The notes under the pieces: model-generated | Seen by the model: the letters and a program-made list of their open reading frames with translations, nothing else | What the model was told of the DNA's origin: nothing | The model's database searches: none | Program-made: the position numbers and the translations under genes | Source of the DNA: CAZBZG01 sp964496245 | GTDB taxonomy: Bacteria; Planctomycetota; SZUA-567 | NCBI GenBank assembly: GCA_964496245.1 | Contig: CAZBZG010000315.1 | Location: 1 to 5,219, forward strand | Reading direction: 5' to 3' | DNA: 5,219 nt | Shown here: positions 1 to 5,219 of the stretch, one piece after another | Position numbering within the stretch: the stretch's first letter is position 1 | Layout of the letters: each line of letters starts with the position of its first letter

Positions 1-428
1 GAGCCGGCGTCCATGTTGAGCACGATCCAACCCCCTGCGCCGACCACGGCGAGCAGCATGAGTACCTGGATGGCGCGTCGCGCCGGGGTGACTTCCTCTT
101 CGTCCTCATCCTCTGGAGCAGGAGCGCCGCGTCGCGAAGCTGCCGCAGGCCGCGGCGAATCCGCGGGTGCAGAAGGCGTGGAGGCGCGCTCGACCGTGGG
201 CTCGGCCGGCGGCGCCTGCGGGGAGGGACGTTCGGCCGCCGGGGATGCCTGGGGCGAAGAAGTTCGCGGCGGCGGTGCCGGCTCCTTCGCTTCCTCGGCG
301 GGCGCGGCGTCCGGCTGGCTGGCGAGCCGCCGGCGGCGGCGAGGGAAGTTGCCGCTCGACGTCTTCTGCTCGTCGTCGCCCGTCTTCTCCAGGTCGTTGT
401 CCTGTGCGTTGTCGTCAGGCTCGGGCAT
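1..428 (-). CDS. Partial CDS: disordered, charged Pro/Ala-rich protein with one membrane helix (C-terminus beyond the window)
   Basis: The frame opens with ATG at 428 and stays free of stops to the left edge, giving 142 full codons plus two bases of a Ser codon; the rest lies outside the window. The predicted protein begins acidic (MPEPDDNAQDNDLEK), has a run of five arginines at residues 30-34, then a long stretch dominated by Pro, Ala, Ser and Glu (about 40-105), an acidic cluster EDEDEEE at 106-112, the pair R117-R118, and a hydrophobic segment at about 119-137 that reads as a transmembrane helix. The arginines just before the helix suggest that the disordered part is cytoplasmic and the missing C-terminus is outside the inner membrane. 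I do not recognise a family. It lies 37 bases after the FHA gene on the same strand, so it is probably the next operon member. No close Shine-Dalgarno is seen: GGAG lies 11 bases upstream and a better AGGAG 19 bases upstream, with no alternative in-frame start nearby. Confidence 0.72.
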   Translation of the reverse strand, partial: MPEPDDNAQDNDLEKTGDDEQKTSSGNFPRRRRRLASQPDAAPAEEAKEPAPPPRTSSPQASPAAERPSPQAPPAEPTVERASTPSAPADSPRPAAASRRGAPAPEDEDEEEVTPARRAIQVLMLLAVVGAGGWIVLNMDAG

Positions 429-465
429 GGGAAATTGGTCTCCGGTTCTCCTGGTCCTGCGGGGC

Positions 466-1422
466 TCAAGGCTGGAGCATGCGCTTGAGCAGTCTCGTCT
501 GTTCGTCAGCCCAGCGGTTGTAGCGCCCCTGCTCCCACGGGCAGACCTGGCGGAGTTCGCCGAGGATGCGCAGGCATTCCTGCCACCACTGGAGCTCCTG
601 CGCGCGCTGGAAGGCGAAGACGCGCTTCTGACACTCCTGGGCGATCATCTCCTGCAGCTTGGCGATCCGTTCCAGGCTGCGGTTGGCGACGGTGGGCCGT
701 GCGGAATCGGCCGGCAGGTGCTCGATGATCGCGAGCGCCCGCTTGTAGTAGAGAAGCGCCTGGTAGGGATTGCCGGGGTCGCCGAACCGGTCCTGGTAGA
801 GCCGGGTCGCGAAGTCGTACTGGACGCGCGCGGCTTCGGCGGTGAGCGGCACGCTTTCGCGCGCGAGGGCGTCCTTGTCAGGCAGCACGAGCGTTTCCCA
901 GCTCCGCCAGCGGTTGGCCGCACGGTCAGCGTCTCCTGCGTCGGTCGCCGACTGGGCCCTGGCCGCTCCGACGGACATGGATTCGGGGAAGAGCATGGCC
1001 AGCGCGAAGAGCACGAGCGCCACCCCGAGGCAGGCGAGAGCCACCAGGATCCCGCGGCGGCTCTCCTGGCGCTTGATCTCGATCCGCAGCGTGTAGGGGC
1101 CGACGCGGAGCTCGTCGTTGTCGAAGAGGAAATCCCGCCCCATGAGGAGGCGGCCGTTGAGCAGGGTGCCCACGGCGCTCCCGAGGTCCTCGACCTGGAT
1201 CTCCTGCTGGATGGTGATCCGCGCGTGTCGCCGGGAGATCTCGTTCTCCTCGAGCAGCGCCTGGGCGCCGGGCACCCGGCCGATGGTGTTCTCGCCCGCC
1301 TGGAGCGGAAAGCGCGCGCCCTTCTGCGGGCCACTGGTCACCACCAGCTCGACCGAGGCATAGCCCAGGCGATGCAAGGAGTTCAGCGCGTCCTGCGTCT
1401 CTTGCGTGTCCTGTGTGCTCAT
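466..1422 (-). CDS. FHA-domain protein with a single membrane helix and TPR-like C-terminal region
   Basis: A 318-residue protein in three parts. Residues about 22-117 form an FHA domain, a phosphothreonine-binding fold: GENTIGR at 43-49 gives the phosphate-contacting Arg49, SRRH at 63-66 gives Ser63 and His66, and DLGSAVGTLLNG at 79-90 is the following loop, with Val84 where FHA domains usually carry the Asn of NGT. Residues about 123-145 are strongly hydrophobic and flanked by KRQESRR, a membrane helix with the FHA domain predicted on the cytoplasmic side. Residues about 195-318 are helical with TPR-like features (repeated A..Y and aromatic positions, QALLYYKRALAIIE at 221-234, and a Trp/Cys-containing end), probably outside the inner membrane. 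An ARAQ tetrapeptide after the helix (154-157) resembles a signal peptidase site, but its mid-protein position makes cleavage doubtful. The gene follows tadC by 14 bases. The likely role, inferred from domains and context, is a scaffold or regulator of the Tad machine that reads Ser/Thr-kinase signals. Confidence 0.88.
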   Translation of the reverse strand: MSTQDTQETQDALNSLHRLGYASVELVVTSGPQKGARFPLQAGENTIGRVPGAQALLEENEISRRHARITIQQEIQVEDLGSAVGTLLNGRLLMGRDFLFDNDELRVGPYTLRIEIKRQESRRGILVALACLGVALVLFALAMLFPESMSVGAARAQSATDAGDADRAANRWRSWETLVLPDKDALARESVPLTAEAARVQYDFATRLYQDRFGDPGNPYQALLYYKRALAIIEHLPADSARPTVANRSLERIAKLQEMIAQECQKRVFAFQRAQELQWWQECLRILGELRQVCPWEQGRYNRWADEQTRLLKRMLQP

Positions 1423-1436
1423 GGCTTCCGATCCGC

Positions 1437-2357
1437 CTACGTGTTATAGAAGACCTGCAACAGCACCGGCCCGATGATGACCCACGCCGTGACCGGGAAG
1501 ATGAAGATGATCAGGGGAAACAGGATCTTGACCGGCGCCTGGTTGGCCTTGGTCTCGACCCGGGCGGCGAGTTTGGCGCGCAGCTCGGCGCTCTGCCGCC
1601 GCAGCGTCTCGCTCACGGGCGTCCCCAGGCGGTCCGACTGGAGGATGGCGCTCGTGAAGATGTTGAACTCGTCCAGGGAGATGCGCCGGGCGGTGACTTC
1701 GAGCGCTTCGCCCAGGCCACGGCCCACCTGCATGTCGCGCAGAAAGTACTCGAACTCCCGAATCAGCTCCTGCTCGCCGCCTTGGCTGGCGCCGCCCTTC
1801 TTGCTGTTGTCCACTACGTTGCGCACGGCCTGCTGGAAGGCGAGGCCCGCCTCGGCCGAAACCGAGAGCAGGTCGATCGCGAAGGGCAGGCTCTTGCGCA
1901 TGGCGTCCTGCCGCTCGCTCGCGCGCATGTAGAGCATGACGTCCGGCAGGAAGTAGGCGACGATCGCGCCGAAGAGGGACAGGACCCACGGGGCGCCCAT
2001 GCCCGCCAGGCTGCAGAGGAGCGGCACGCCCAGCAGCACCGTGCCGGCGCAGAAGAGCTTCATGGTCTCGATCAGCTCCGGCGACCACTGCTGCAGGAGG
2101 TTGGCCCGCGTGAGCTGCAGGCGCGTCCATTCCCGGTGCTTCTGCTGGGGGAGGAGGCTCGCCAGGTACGCCAGGCGCTCGAGGGCCGGCCGCAAGGCGA
2201 CGAGCGCCGGCTCTTCGGTCGCGGCCGAGCCGAGGTGGCGCAGATCCCGGGCGCGCACGCGCAGAGCCGTACTCACCACGCCGTAGAGCGCGAGGCAGAC
2301 GCTTCCGAAGATGGCGACGATGAAGAAGAGCGTCTGACCGGTTGCCGCGAGAACCAT
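1437..2357 (-). CDS. tadC: TadC-like type II/IV secretion platform protein (T2SSF domain)
   Basis: A 306-residue integral inner-membrane protein that pairs with TadB to form the platform on which the CpaF ATPase acts. Membrane segments are visible at about 8-28, 103-120, 124-142 and 277-300. The T2SSF domain spans about 155-285: LPFAIDLLSVSAEAGLAFQQAV (157-178), a short polar insertion NSKKGGASQGGEQ (184-196), EFEYFLRDMQVGRGLGEALE (201-220), QSDRLGTPVSETLRRQS (240-256), and KANQAPVKILFPLIIFIFP (270-288) leading into the last helix. The A-x-APVK and FPLIIFIFP signatures and the length of about 300 are typical of TadC rather than TadB. The start at 2357 is preceded by GGAG at a spacing of 10 bases. 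An in-frame TGA, the stop of tadB, lies 15 bases upstream, so no longer protein is possible without readthrough. A start at 2379 within the end of tadB opens a different frame and is not TadC. Confidence 0.95.
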   Translation of the reverse strand: MVLAATGQTLFFIVAIFGSVCLALYGVVSTALRVRARDLRHLGSAATEEPALVALRPALERLAYLASLLPQQKHREWTRLQLTRANLLQQWSPELIETMKLFCAGTVLLGVPLLCSLAGMGAPWVLSLFGAIVAYFLPDVMLYMRASERQDAMRKSLPFAIDLLSVSAEAGLAFQQAVRNVVDNSKKGGASQGGEQELIREFEYFLRDMQVGRGLGEALEVTARRISLDEFNIFTSAILQSDRLGTPVSETLRRQSAELRAKLAARVETKANQAPVKILFPLIIFIFPVTAWVIIGPVLLQVFYNT

Positions 2358-2372
2358 GCGAAGTCGTCTCCG

Positions 2373-3206
2373 TCATTCCTCGATGTTGACAATCTTCCAG
2401 ATGATCAGCATGCCCACCGATTCCCAGGCGATGGCGATCAGCGTGCCCACGATCCCCACCACCGTGTGGAAGAGCATCATGACCGTCTCGGGCTGGAGCA
2501 GGTACATGAGGAACCCGATCACGAACGGCATGGCCGCCATGATGTAGGCCTCGGTGCGCCCCATGGACGTGATCGCCTGGATCTTCTGCCGCTGGCTGGC
2601 CCGCTCGCGGATCGCATCCGCGATCTTGCTGACCACCTCGCTGATGCGCGCGCCGGTCTGGCGGCAGGTGATGACCCCGACCACGGCGTAGCGAACGTCG
2701 GGTTGGGGAATCCGGCTGTAGAAGTTCCAGAGCGCGCTCTCCACGTCCCCGAGCGTGATCTCCTTGCGCAGGCGTTCCATTTCCACGGCCGCCGGGCCCT
2801 GCAGATCGCGGCTGCATGCCTCGAGCGCCTGCTGGAAGCTGAGCCCCGCCTGCAGGCAGCGGCTCCAGATGTCGAGACACTCGGAGAAGTTGGCCTCGAA
2901 CGCGCTCAAGTAGCTGCGGCGCACCCACCAGGGGTAGACGAGCGGAATCAGGAATCCGATCACGACCGCGACGATCACCAGAACCACGTTCTGGGTCAGG
3001 GCGAAGAGCCCGAGCGCCACGCCGATCGTGATCAGGATGGCCCCGCGGCGCATGGCGGTCAGCGTAAAACTCGCGCCGTAGCGCTGGAGCTCCTCCTCCT
3101 TGCGCTCGCTCTCGAGGTCCCGGCCCTGCTGGTTGGCGCGGTCGATGAGCAGGACCGCCAGGCCGCCGAGGAGCGCACCCACGCCGAAGACGCTGAGGAG
3201 ATCCAT
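2373..3206 (-). CDS. tadB: TadB-like type II/IV secretion platform protein (T2SSF domain)
   Basis: A 277-residue polytopic inner-membrane protein, the partner of TadC. Hydrophobic segments at about 3-21, 55-92 (two helices), 220-238 and 245-270 surround a cytoplasmic T2SSF domain at about 105-215. Family hallmarks are visible: an amphipathic stretch with LQAGLSFQQALEACSRDL (118-135), TCRQTGARISEVVSKIADAIRE (180-201, the RQTG box) and the QKIQAITSMGRTEAYIMAAMP region (207-227). A charged cytoplasmic loop, LESERKEEELQRYG, follows the first helix. The frame is open far upstream (to 3638), but those codons are the shadow of the ATPase gene. ATG at 3206 is chosen because it gives a hydrophobic N-terminus, begins 11 bases after the ATPase stop and has AGAGG eight bases upstream. 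The gene ends with TGA, and tadC starts 15 bases further on in the same frame. Confidence 0.94.
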   Translation of the reverse strand: MDLLSVFGVGALLGGLAVLLIDRANQQGRDLESERKEEELQRYGASFTLTAMRRGAILITIGVALGLFALTQNVVLVIVAVVIGFLIPLVYPWWVRRSYLSAFEANFSECLDIWSRCLQAGLSFQQALEACSRDLQGPAAVEMERLRKEITLGDVESALWNFYSRIPQPDVRYAVVGVITCRQTGARISEVVSKIADAIRERASQRQKIQAITSMGRTEAYIMAAMPFVIGFLMYLLQPETVMMLFHTVVGIVGTLIAIAWESVGMLIIWKIVNIEE

Positions 3207-3214
3207 GGCTGCAG

Positions 3215-3219
3215 CCTCT
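3215..3219 (-). promoter_or_regulatory. Ribosome binding site of tadB overlapping the cpaF stop codon
   Basis: The minus strand reads TAGAGG, so the last two bases of the cpaF stop TAG form the beginning of AGAGG, eight bases before the tadB ATG at 3206. This supports that start over upstream in-frame codons and implies translational coupling, since a ribosome terminating on cpaF sits directly on the tadB binding site. Confidence 0.6.
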
Positions 3220-5152
3220 ACTGAAAGAGATCGATCGGGAAGTCCACCCGGTCTTCTCGCAGGCTCGAGACGTAGTTGGGGATCACGCCCGTGGGCTCGA
3301 AGTGGCCCTGGACCTTGCCTTCCGGGCTGATGCCGGTGCGCGCGAAGTGGAAGATTTCCTGCATGACCACGCTGTCGCCTTCGAGCCCGAGCACCTCCTG
3401 GATCGAAATGATTTTGCGCAGGCCCCCGGGCAGGCGCGACTGCTGGACGATGAAGTGCACGGCCGAGACGATCTGCGAGCGGATGGCGCGCGCCGGCAGG
3501 TCCATGCCGGACATGAGGCACATGGTCTCCAGGCGGCCGATGGCGTCCCGCGGGCTGTTGGCGTGGAGCGTGGTGAGTGACCCGTCGTGGCCCGTGTTCA
3601 TGGCTTGGAGCATGTCCATGGCTTCGCCCCCGCGGCACTCGCCCACGATGATGCGGTCGGGCCGCATGCGCAGGGCGTTGATCACGAGGTCGCGGATCGA
3701 GACCGCGCCCGTGCCTTCCAGGCTGGCGGGCCGAGCTTCCAAGGTCACCTTGTTCGGTTGGTGGAGGCGGAGTTCGGCCGAGTCCTCGATCGAGACGAGG
3801 CGCTCGTCCTTGGGGATGAAGTTGGAGAGCACGTTGAGCAGGGTGGTCTTTCCGCTGCCCGTGCCGCCCGAGACGATCGCGTTGGCCCGGTACTTGACGA
3901 TCAGCTCCAGGAACTTGGCCATGGCCTCGTCGAGCGAGTCGTAGTTGAGCAGGTCGCCGACCATGAGGCGTTTGTTCGGGAACTTCCGGATCGTGATGGA
4001 GTCGCCCGAGAGGGCGAGCGGCCGGATGATCACGTTGACGCGGCTGCCGTCCTCGAGGCGCGTGTCCTGGTAGGGCCGCTGTTCGTCGATCCGGCGGTTC
4101 GTGATCATGACCATCTTCTCGATGACCCGGCGGAGTTCGTGCTCGTCCCAGAAGCGCAGGTGGCTCTTGAAGAGGTTGCCGTTCTGCTCGATGAAGATGT
4201 CGTTGGGGCTGTTCACCATGATCTCGGTGACCGTGGGATCGCCGAGCAGGCCCTGGATGGGGCCGTACTCGAGGAACGCGGCGATGCAGAGCTTGAGCAT
4301 GTTCTCCTCGCCGAGATCGGCGGGGATGTGCTCGCTCTGCTGCTTGAGGATGTCGCGCAACAGATCCTCGGCCAGGTCGCGCACGTGCTCGGTCTGTCCG
4401 CCGGCGCCGCCGGTGCGCTCCTGCATGAGCTGGTCGAAGAGCGGCTTGACGCGGCGGTAGATGAAGCGGTCGACTTGGTCCTGGTCCTTGGCGTCGACCT
4501 TCGGCATGGGCGGAAAGGTGTAGCGCGCGTCCTCGGGCTGGTCCGCCGCTTCGGCGTGCGGCGCGCCCTCCTCGCCCTCGGCTGTCTGCATCCGGCCGCC
4601 TGCGCTGCCGCCGTCCAGGGTGGCGCCGAGCTCGCCGTCCAGGGTGGCGCCCACTGTTGCGGTTCCGGCGGCCGGCGCGCTACCGCCCACGCGCCGGGGC
4701 GCGCCATCGCCCGACGGCGTGAAATCGTCGAGGGTCTTGCCGGCGATGTCCACGACCTTCTGGCGCAACGCCTTGAGATCGTCTCCGGTGGCGTCTTTGT
4801 AGACCGTGGGCTCGATGGACTTGGCCTCCACGCCTGCCTCGAGCTTCTCCGGCGTGTAGATGAGAAATGGCCCGATCATCACGTTGTTGTTGGCCTCGAT
4901 CGGGACCGAGGTCTGGGGCGAGATGCGCTTGCCGTCCACGGTCACGCCCTTGGTGCTGTTCTCATCGTGGATGAGCACCCGGTCGGGTTCCACGAAGAGC
5001 AGGGCGTGGCGCCGGCTGACGCCCGAGGCCACCAGCGGGATGTCGACCTGCTTGGCGTTCCGGCCGAGCACGTAGCAGCCCGGGGCCACGTCGTACACGG
5101 CCACGGGGTCGTCGGGATTCTCGGGTTCGACCACGACGTAGCGCTTTGCCAT
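3218..5152 (-). CDS. cpaF: CpaF/TadA-family secretion ATPase with an N-terminal FHA domain
   Basis: A 644-residue cytoplasmic ATPase (GspE/CpaF superfamily) that hydrolyses ATP as a hexamer to drive pilus assembly through TadB/TadC. Residues about 5-100 are an FHA domain: LGR (29-31, Arg31), SRRH (46-49) and DENSTKGVTVDG (63-74), where Lys68 replaces the usual Asn of NGT. Residues about 105-215 are a low-complexity Gly/Ala/acidic linker containing a duplicated GATLDG. The CpaF portion runs from about 225 to the end: the N-terminal helical part (YGPIQGLLGDPTVTEIMVN, 296-314), Walker A GGTGSGKTT (429-437, Lys435, Thr436), the Asp box SIEDSAELRL (454-463), a Walker B-like segment RPDRIIVGECRGGE (497-510, Glu505) and the His box GHDGSLTTLHANS (521-533). 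All catalytic elements appear intact. Plain CpaF/TadA proteins are shorter (roughly 420-480 residues); the FHA domain and linker account for the excess. The start at 5152 has AAGGAG seven bases upstream. The frame also opens upstream (GTG at 5194), but that extension has no comparable binding site and the FHA fold begins just after the chosen Met. Confidence 0.96.
   Translation of the reverse strand: MAKRYVVVEPENPDDPVAVYDVAPGCYVLGRNAKQVDIPLVASGVSRRHALLFVEPDRVLIHDENSTKGVTVDGKRISPQTSVPIEANNNVMIGPFLIYTPEKLEAGVEAKSIEPTVYKDATGDDLKALRQKVVDIAGKTLDDFTPSGDGAPRRVGGSAPAAGTATVGATLDGELGATLDGGSAGGRMQTAEGEEGAPHAEAADQPEDARYTFPPMPKVDAKDQDQVDRFIYRRVKPLFDQLMQERTGGAGGQTEHVRDLAEDLLRDILKQQSEHIPADLGEENMLKLCIAAFLEYGPIQGLLGDPTVTEIMVNSPNDIFIEQNGNLFKSHLRFWDEHELRRVIEKMVMITNRRIDEQRPYQDTRLEDGSRVNVIIRPLALSGDSITIRKFPNKRLMVGDLLNYDSLDEAMAKFLELIVKYRANAIVSGGTGSGKTTLLNVLSNFIPKDERLVSIEDSAELRLHQPNKVTLEARPASLEGTGAVSIRDLVINALRMRPDRIIVGECRGGEAMDMLQAMNTGHDGSLTTLHANSPRDAIGRLETMCLMSGMDLPARAIRSQIVSAVHFIVQQSRLPGGLRKIISIQEVLGLEGDSVVMQEIFHFARTGISPEGKVQGHFEPTGVIPNYVSSLREDRVDFPIDLFQ
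4609..4651 (-). repeat. Short in-frame direct repeat in the FHA-CpaF linker (period 24 bases)
   Basis: Two identical 19-base copies at 4609-4627 and 4633-4651, offset by 24 bases, encode GATLDG twice (residues 168-173 and 176-181 of the ATPase), as GATLDGEL followed by GATLDGGS. The repeat lies inside the low-complexity linker between the FHA and ATPase domains. The offset is eight codons, so the frame is preserved. It looks like a small tandem duplication. Confidence 0.85.
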
Positions 5153-5219
5153 GGAAAGGCTCCTTAGTACAGCCCATTGCAAATAGGTGAACACATGCCG
5201 GAGCGCCGGCGATGCGGAT
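5153..5219 (-). other. Leader upstream of FHA-CpaF, edge of window
   Basis: The 67 bases before the ATPase start contain a stretch (about 5160-5196) clearly richer in A+T than the rest of the window, which suggests a non-coding leader rather than the end of a gene. A 5-bp GC stem with a four-base loop (5197-5210) is present but has no T-run. No convincing promoter is visible. An alternative reading is that it holds the last 17 codons of an upstream gene ending at the TAA at 5166-5164; the residues encoded there do not resemble a family I recognise. Confidence 0.4.
5160..5165 (-). promoter_or_regulatory. Ribosome binding site of the FHA-CpaF gene
   Basis: The minus strand reads AAGGAG followed by seven bases and ATG at 5152. 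It is the best Shine-Dalgarno match in the window and decides the start against the in-frame GTG at 5194, which would add 14 residues. A TAA triplet in another frame (5166-5164) overlaps the site; it could be the stop of an upstream gene or chance. Confidence 0.85.

Noticed and set aside
13..1449. Plus-strand open frame of 478 codons opposite the FHA-TM gene and the partial gene
   Set aside because: It has low-complexity Ser/Ala/Gly at its start and antisense-type composition afterwards; the minus strand here carries a recognisable FHA domain and membrane helices.
1444..2928. Minus-strand 494-codon frame overlapping tadB and tadC
   Set aside because: It is a +1/+2 shadow of both genes, full of Arg, Gly, His and Pro, and carries no T2SSF or membrane features.
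1413..3224. Very long plus-strand open frame (603 codons) across tadC and tadB
   Set aside because: Its product is rich in Arg, His, Asp, Glu and Ala with no membrane or family signature, and it lies antisense to two clear T2SSF genes. Long antisense frames are expected in GC-rich coding DNA because stop codons are scarce.
3587..5167. Plus-strand open frame of 526 codons antisense to the ATPase gene
   Set aside because: It mirrors the codon bias of cpaF. The translation is a repetitive Val/Asp/His/Leu/Ala mixture with no recognisable domain, whereas the minus strand has intact Walker and His-box motifs.
5179..5193. Possible sigma-54 type promoter on the minus strand (TG...TTGC with correct 15-base span)
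   Set aside because: The TTGC half is present, but the -24 element reads TGTTCA instead of TGGCAC, missing the essential GG, and transcription would start almost on the ribosome binding site.
5153..5194. Longer ATPase starting at GTG 5194 (658 residues)
   Set aside because: The extra 14 residues are not part of the FHA fold, no ribosome binding site lies at a suitable distance, and AAGGAG stands exactly before the ATG at 5152.
5197..5210. Inverted repeat GCCGG-AGCG-CCGGC as a terminator
   Set aside because: The stem is only 5 bp and no T-run follows on either strand; such GC palindromes are common by chance at this base composition.
1..5219. CRISPR array, tRNA, rRNA, insertion sequence or attachment site
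   Set aside because: No regularly spaced repeats, tRNA cloverleaf, rRNA-like segment, transposase frame or terminal inverted repeats could be seen; nearly the whole window is occupied by one collinear operon.

Overview
This window is a GC-rich bacterial segment (by eye about two thirds G+C) carrying one tightly packed operon, all on the minus strand, that encodes the inner-membrane motor core of a Tad/Flp (type IVc) pilus or type II-secretion-like apparatus. No RNA gene, CRISPR array, insertion sequence or other mobile element is visible. The combination of high GC and FHA (phosphothreonine-reading) domains attached to the Tad machinery fits environmental lineages rich in Hanks-type Ser/Thr kinases, such as Myxococcota, Planctomycetota, Acidobacteriota, Gemmatimonadota or neighbouring candidate phyla. 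The sequence alone does not decide among them.

In transcription order (right to left) the layout is as follows. Positions 5219-5153 are a short, comparatively AT-rich leader ending in a strong ribosome binding site. Positions 5152-3218 encode a CpaF/TadA secretion ATPase with an N-terminal FHA domain. Positions 3206-2373 encode TadB and 2357-1437 encode TadC, the paired T2SSF-type platform proteins. Positions 1422-466 encode a second FHA protein with one membrane helix and a TPR-like helical tail. From 428 to the left edge runs an incomplete gene for a protein with a long disordered, charged Pro/Ala-rich N-terminus followed by one membrane helix. The gaps between complete genes are only 11, 15 and 14 bases, with 37 before the last gene, so co-transcription is very likely.

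The genes make sense together. The hexameric CpaF ATPase drives the TadB/TadC platform, which would extrude Flp-type pilin or another substrate. The FHA domain on the ATPase and the FHA domain of the fourth protein suggest assembly or control by threonine phosphorylation. Pilin, prepilin peptidase, secretin (RcpA/CpaC), CpaB and TadZ are not in the window and would be expected just outside it. The Tad core is a known system. The less ordinary parts are the double FHA equipment (both domains lack the usual Asn of the NGT loop), the FHA-TM-TPR protein and the unfinished disordered-TM protein.
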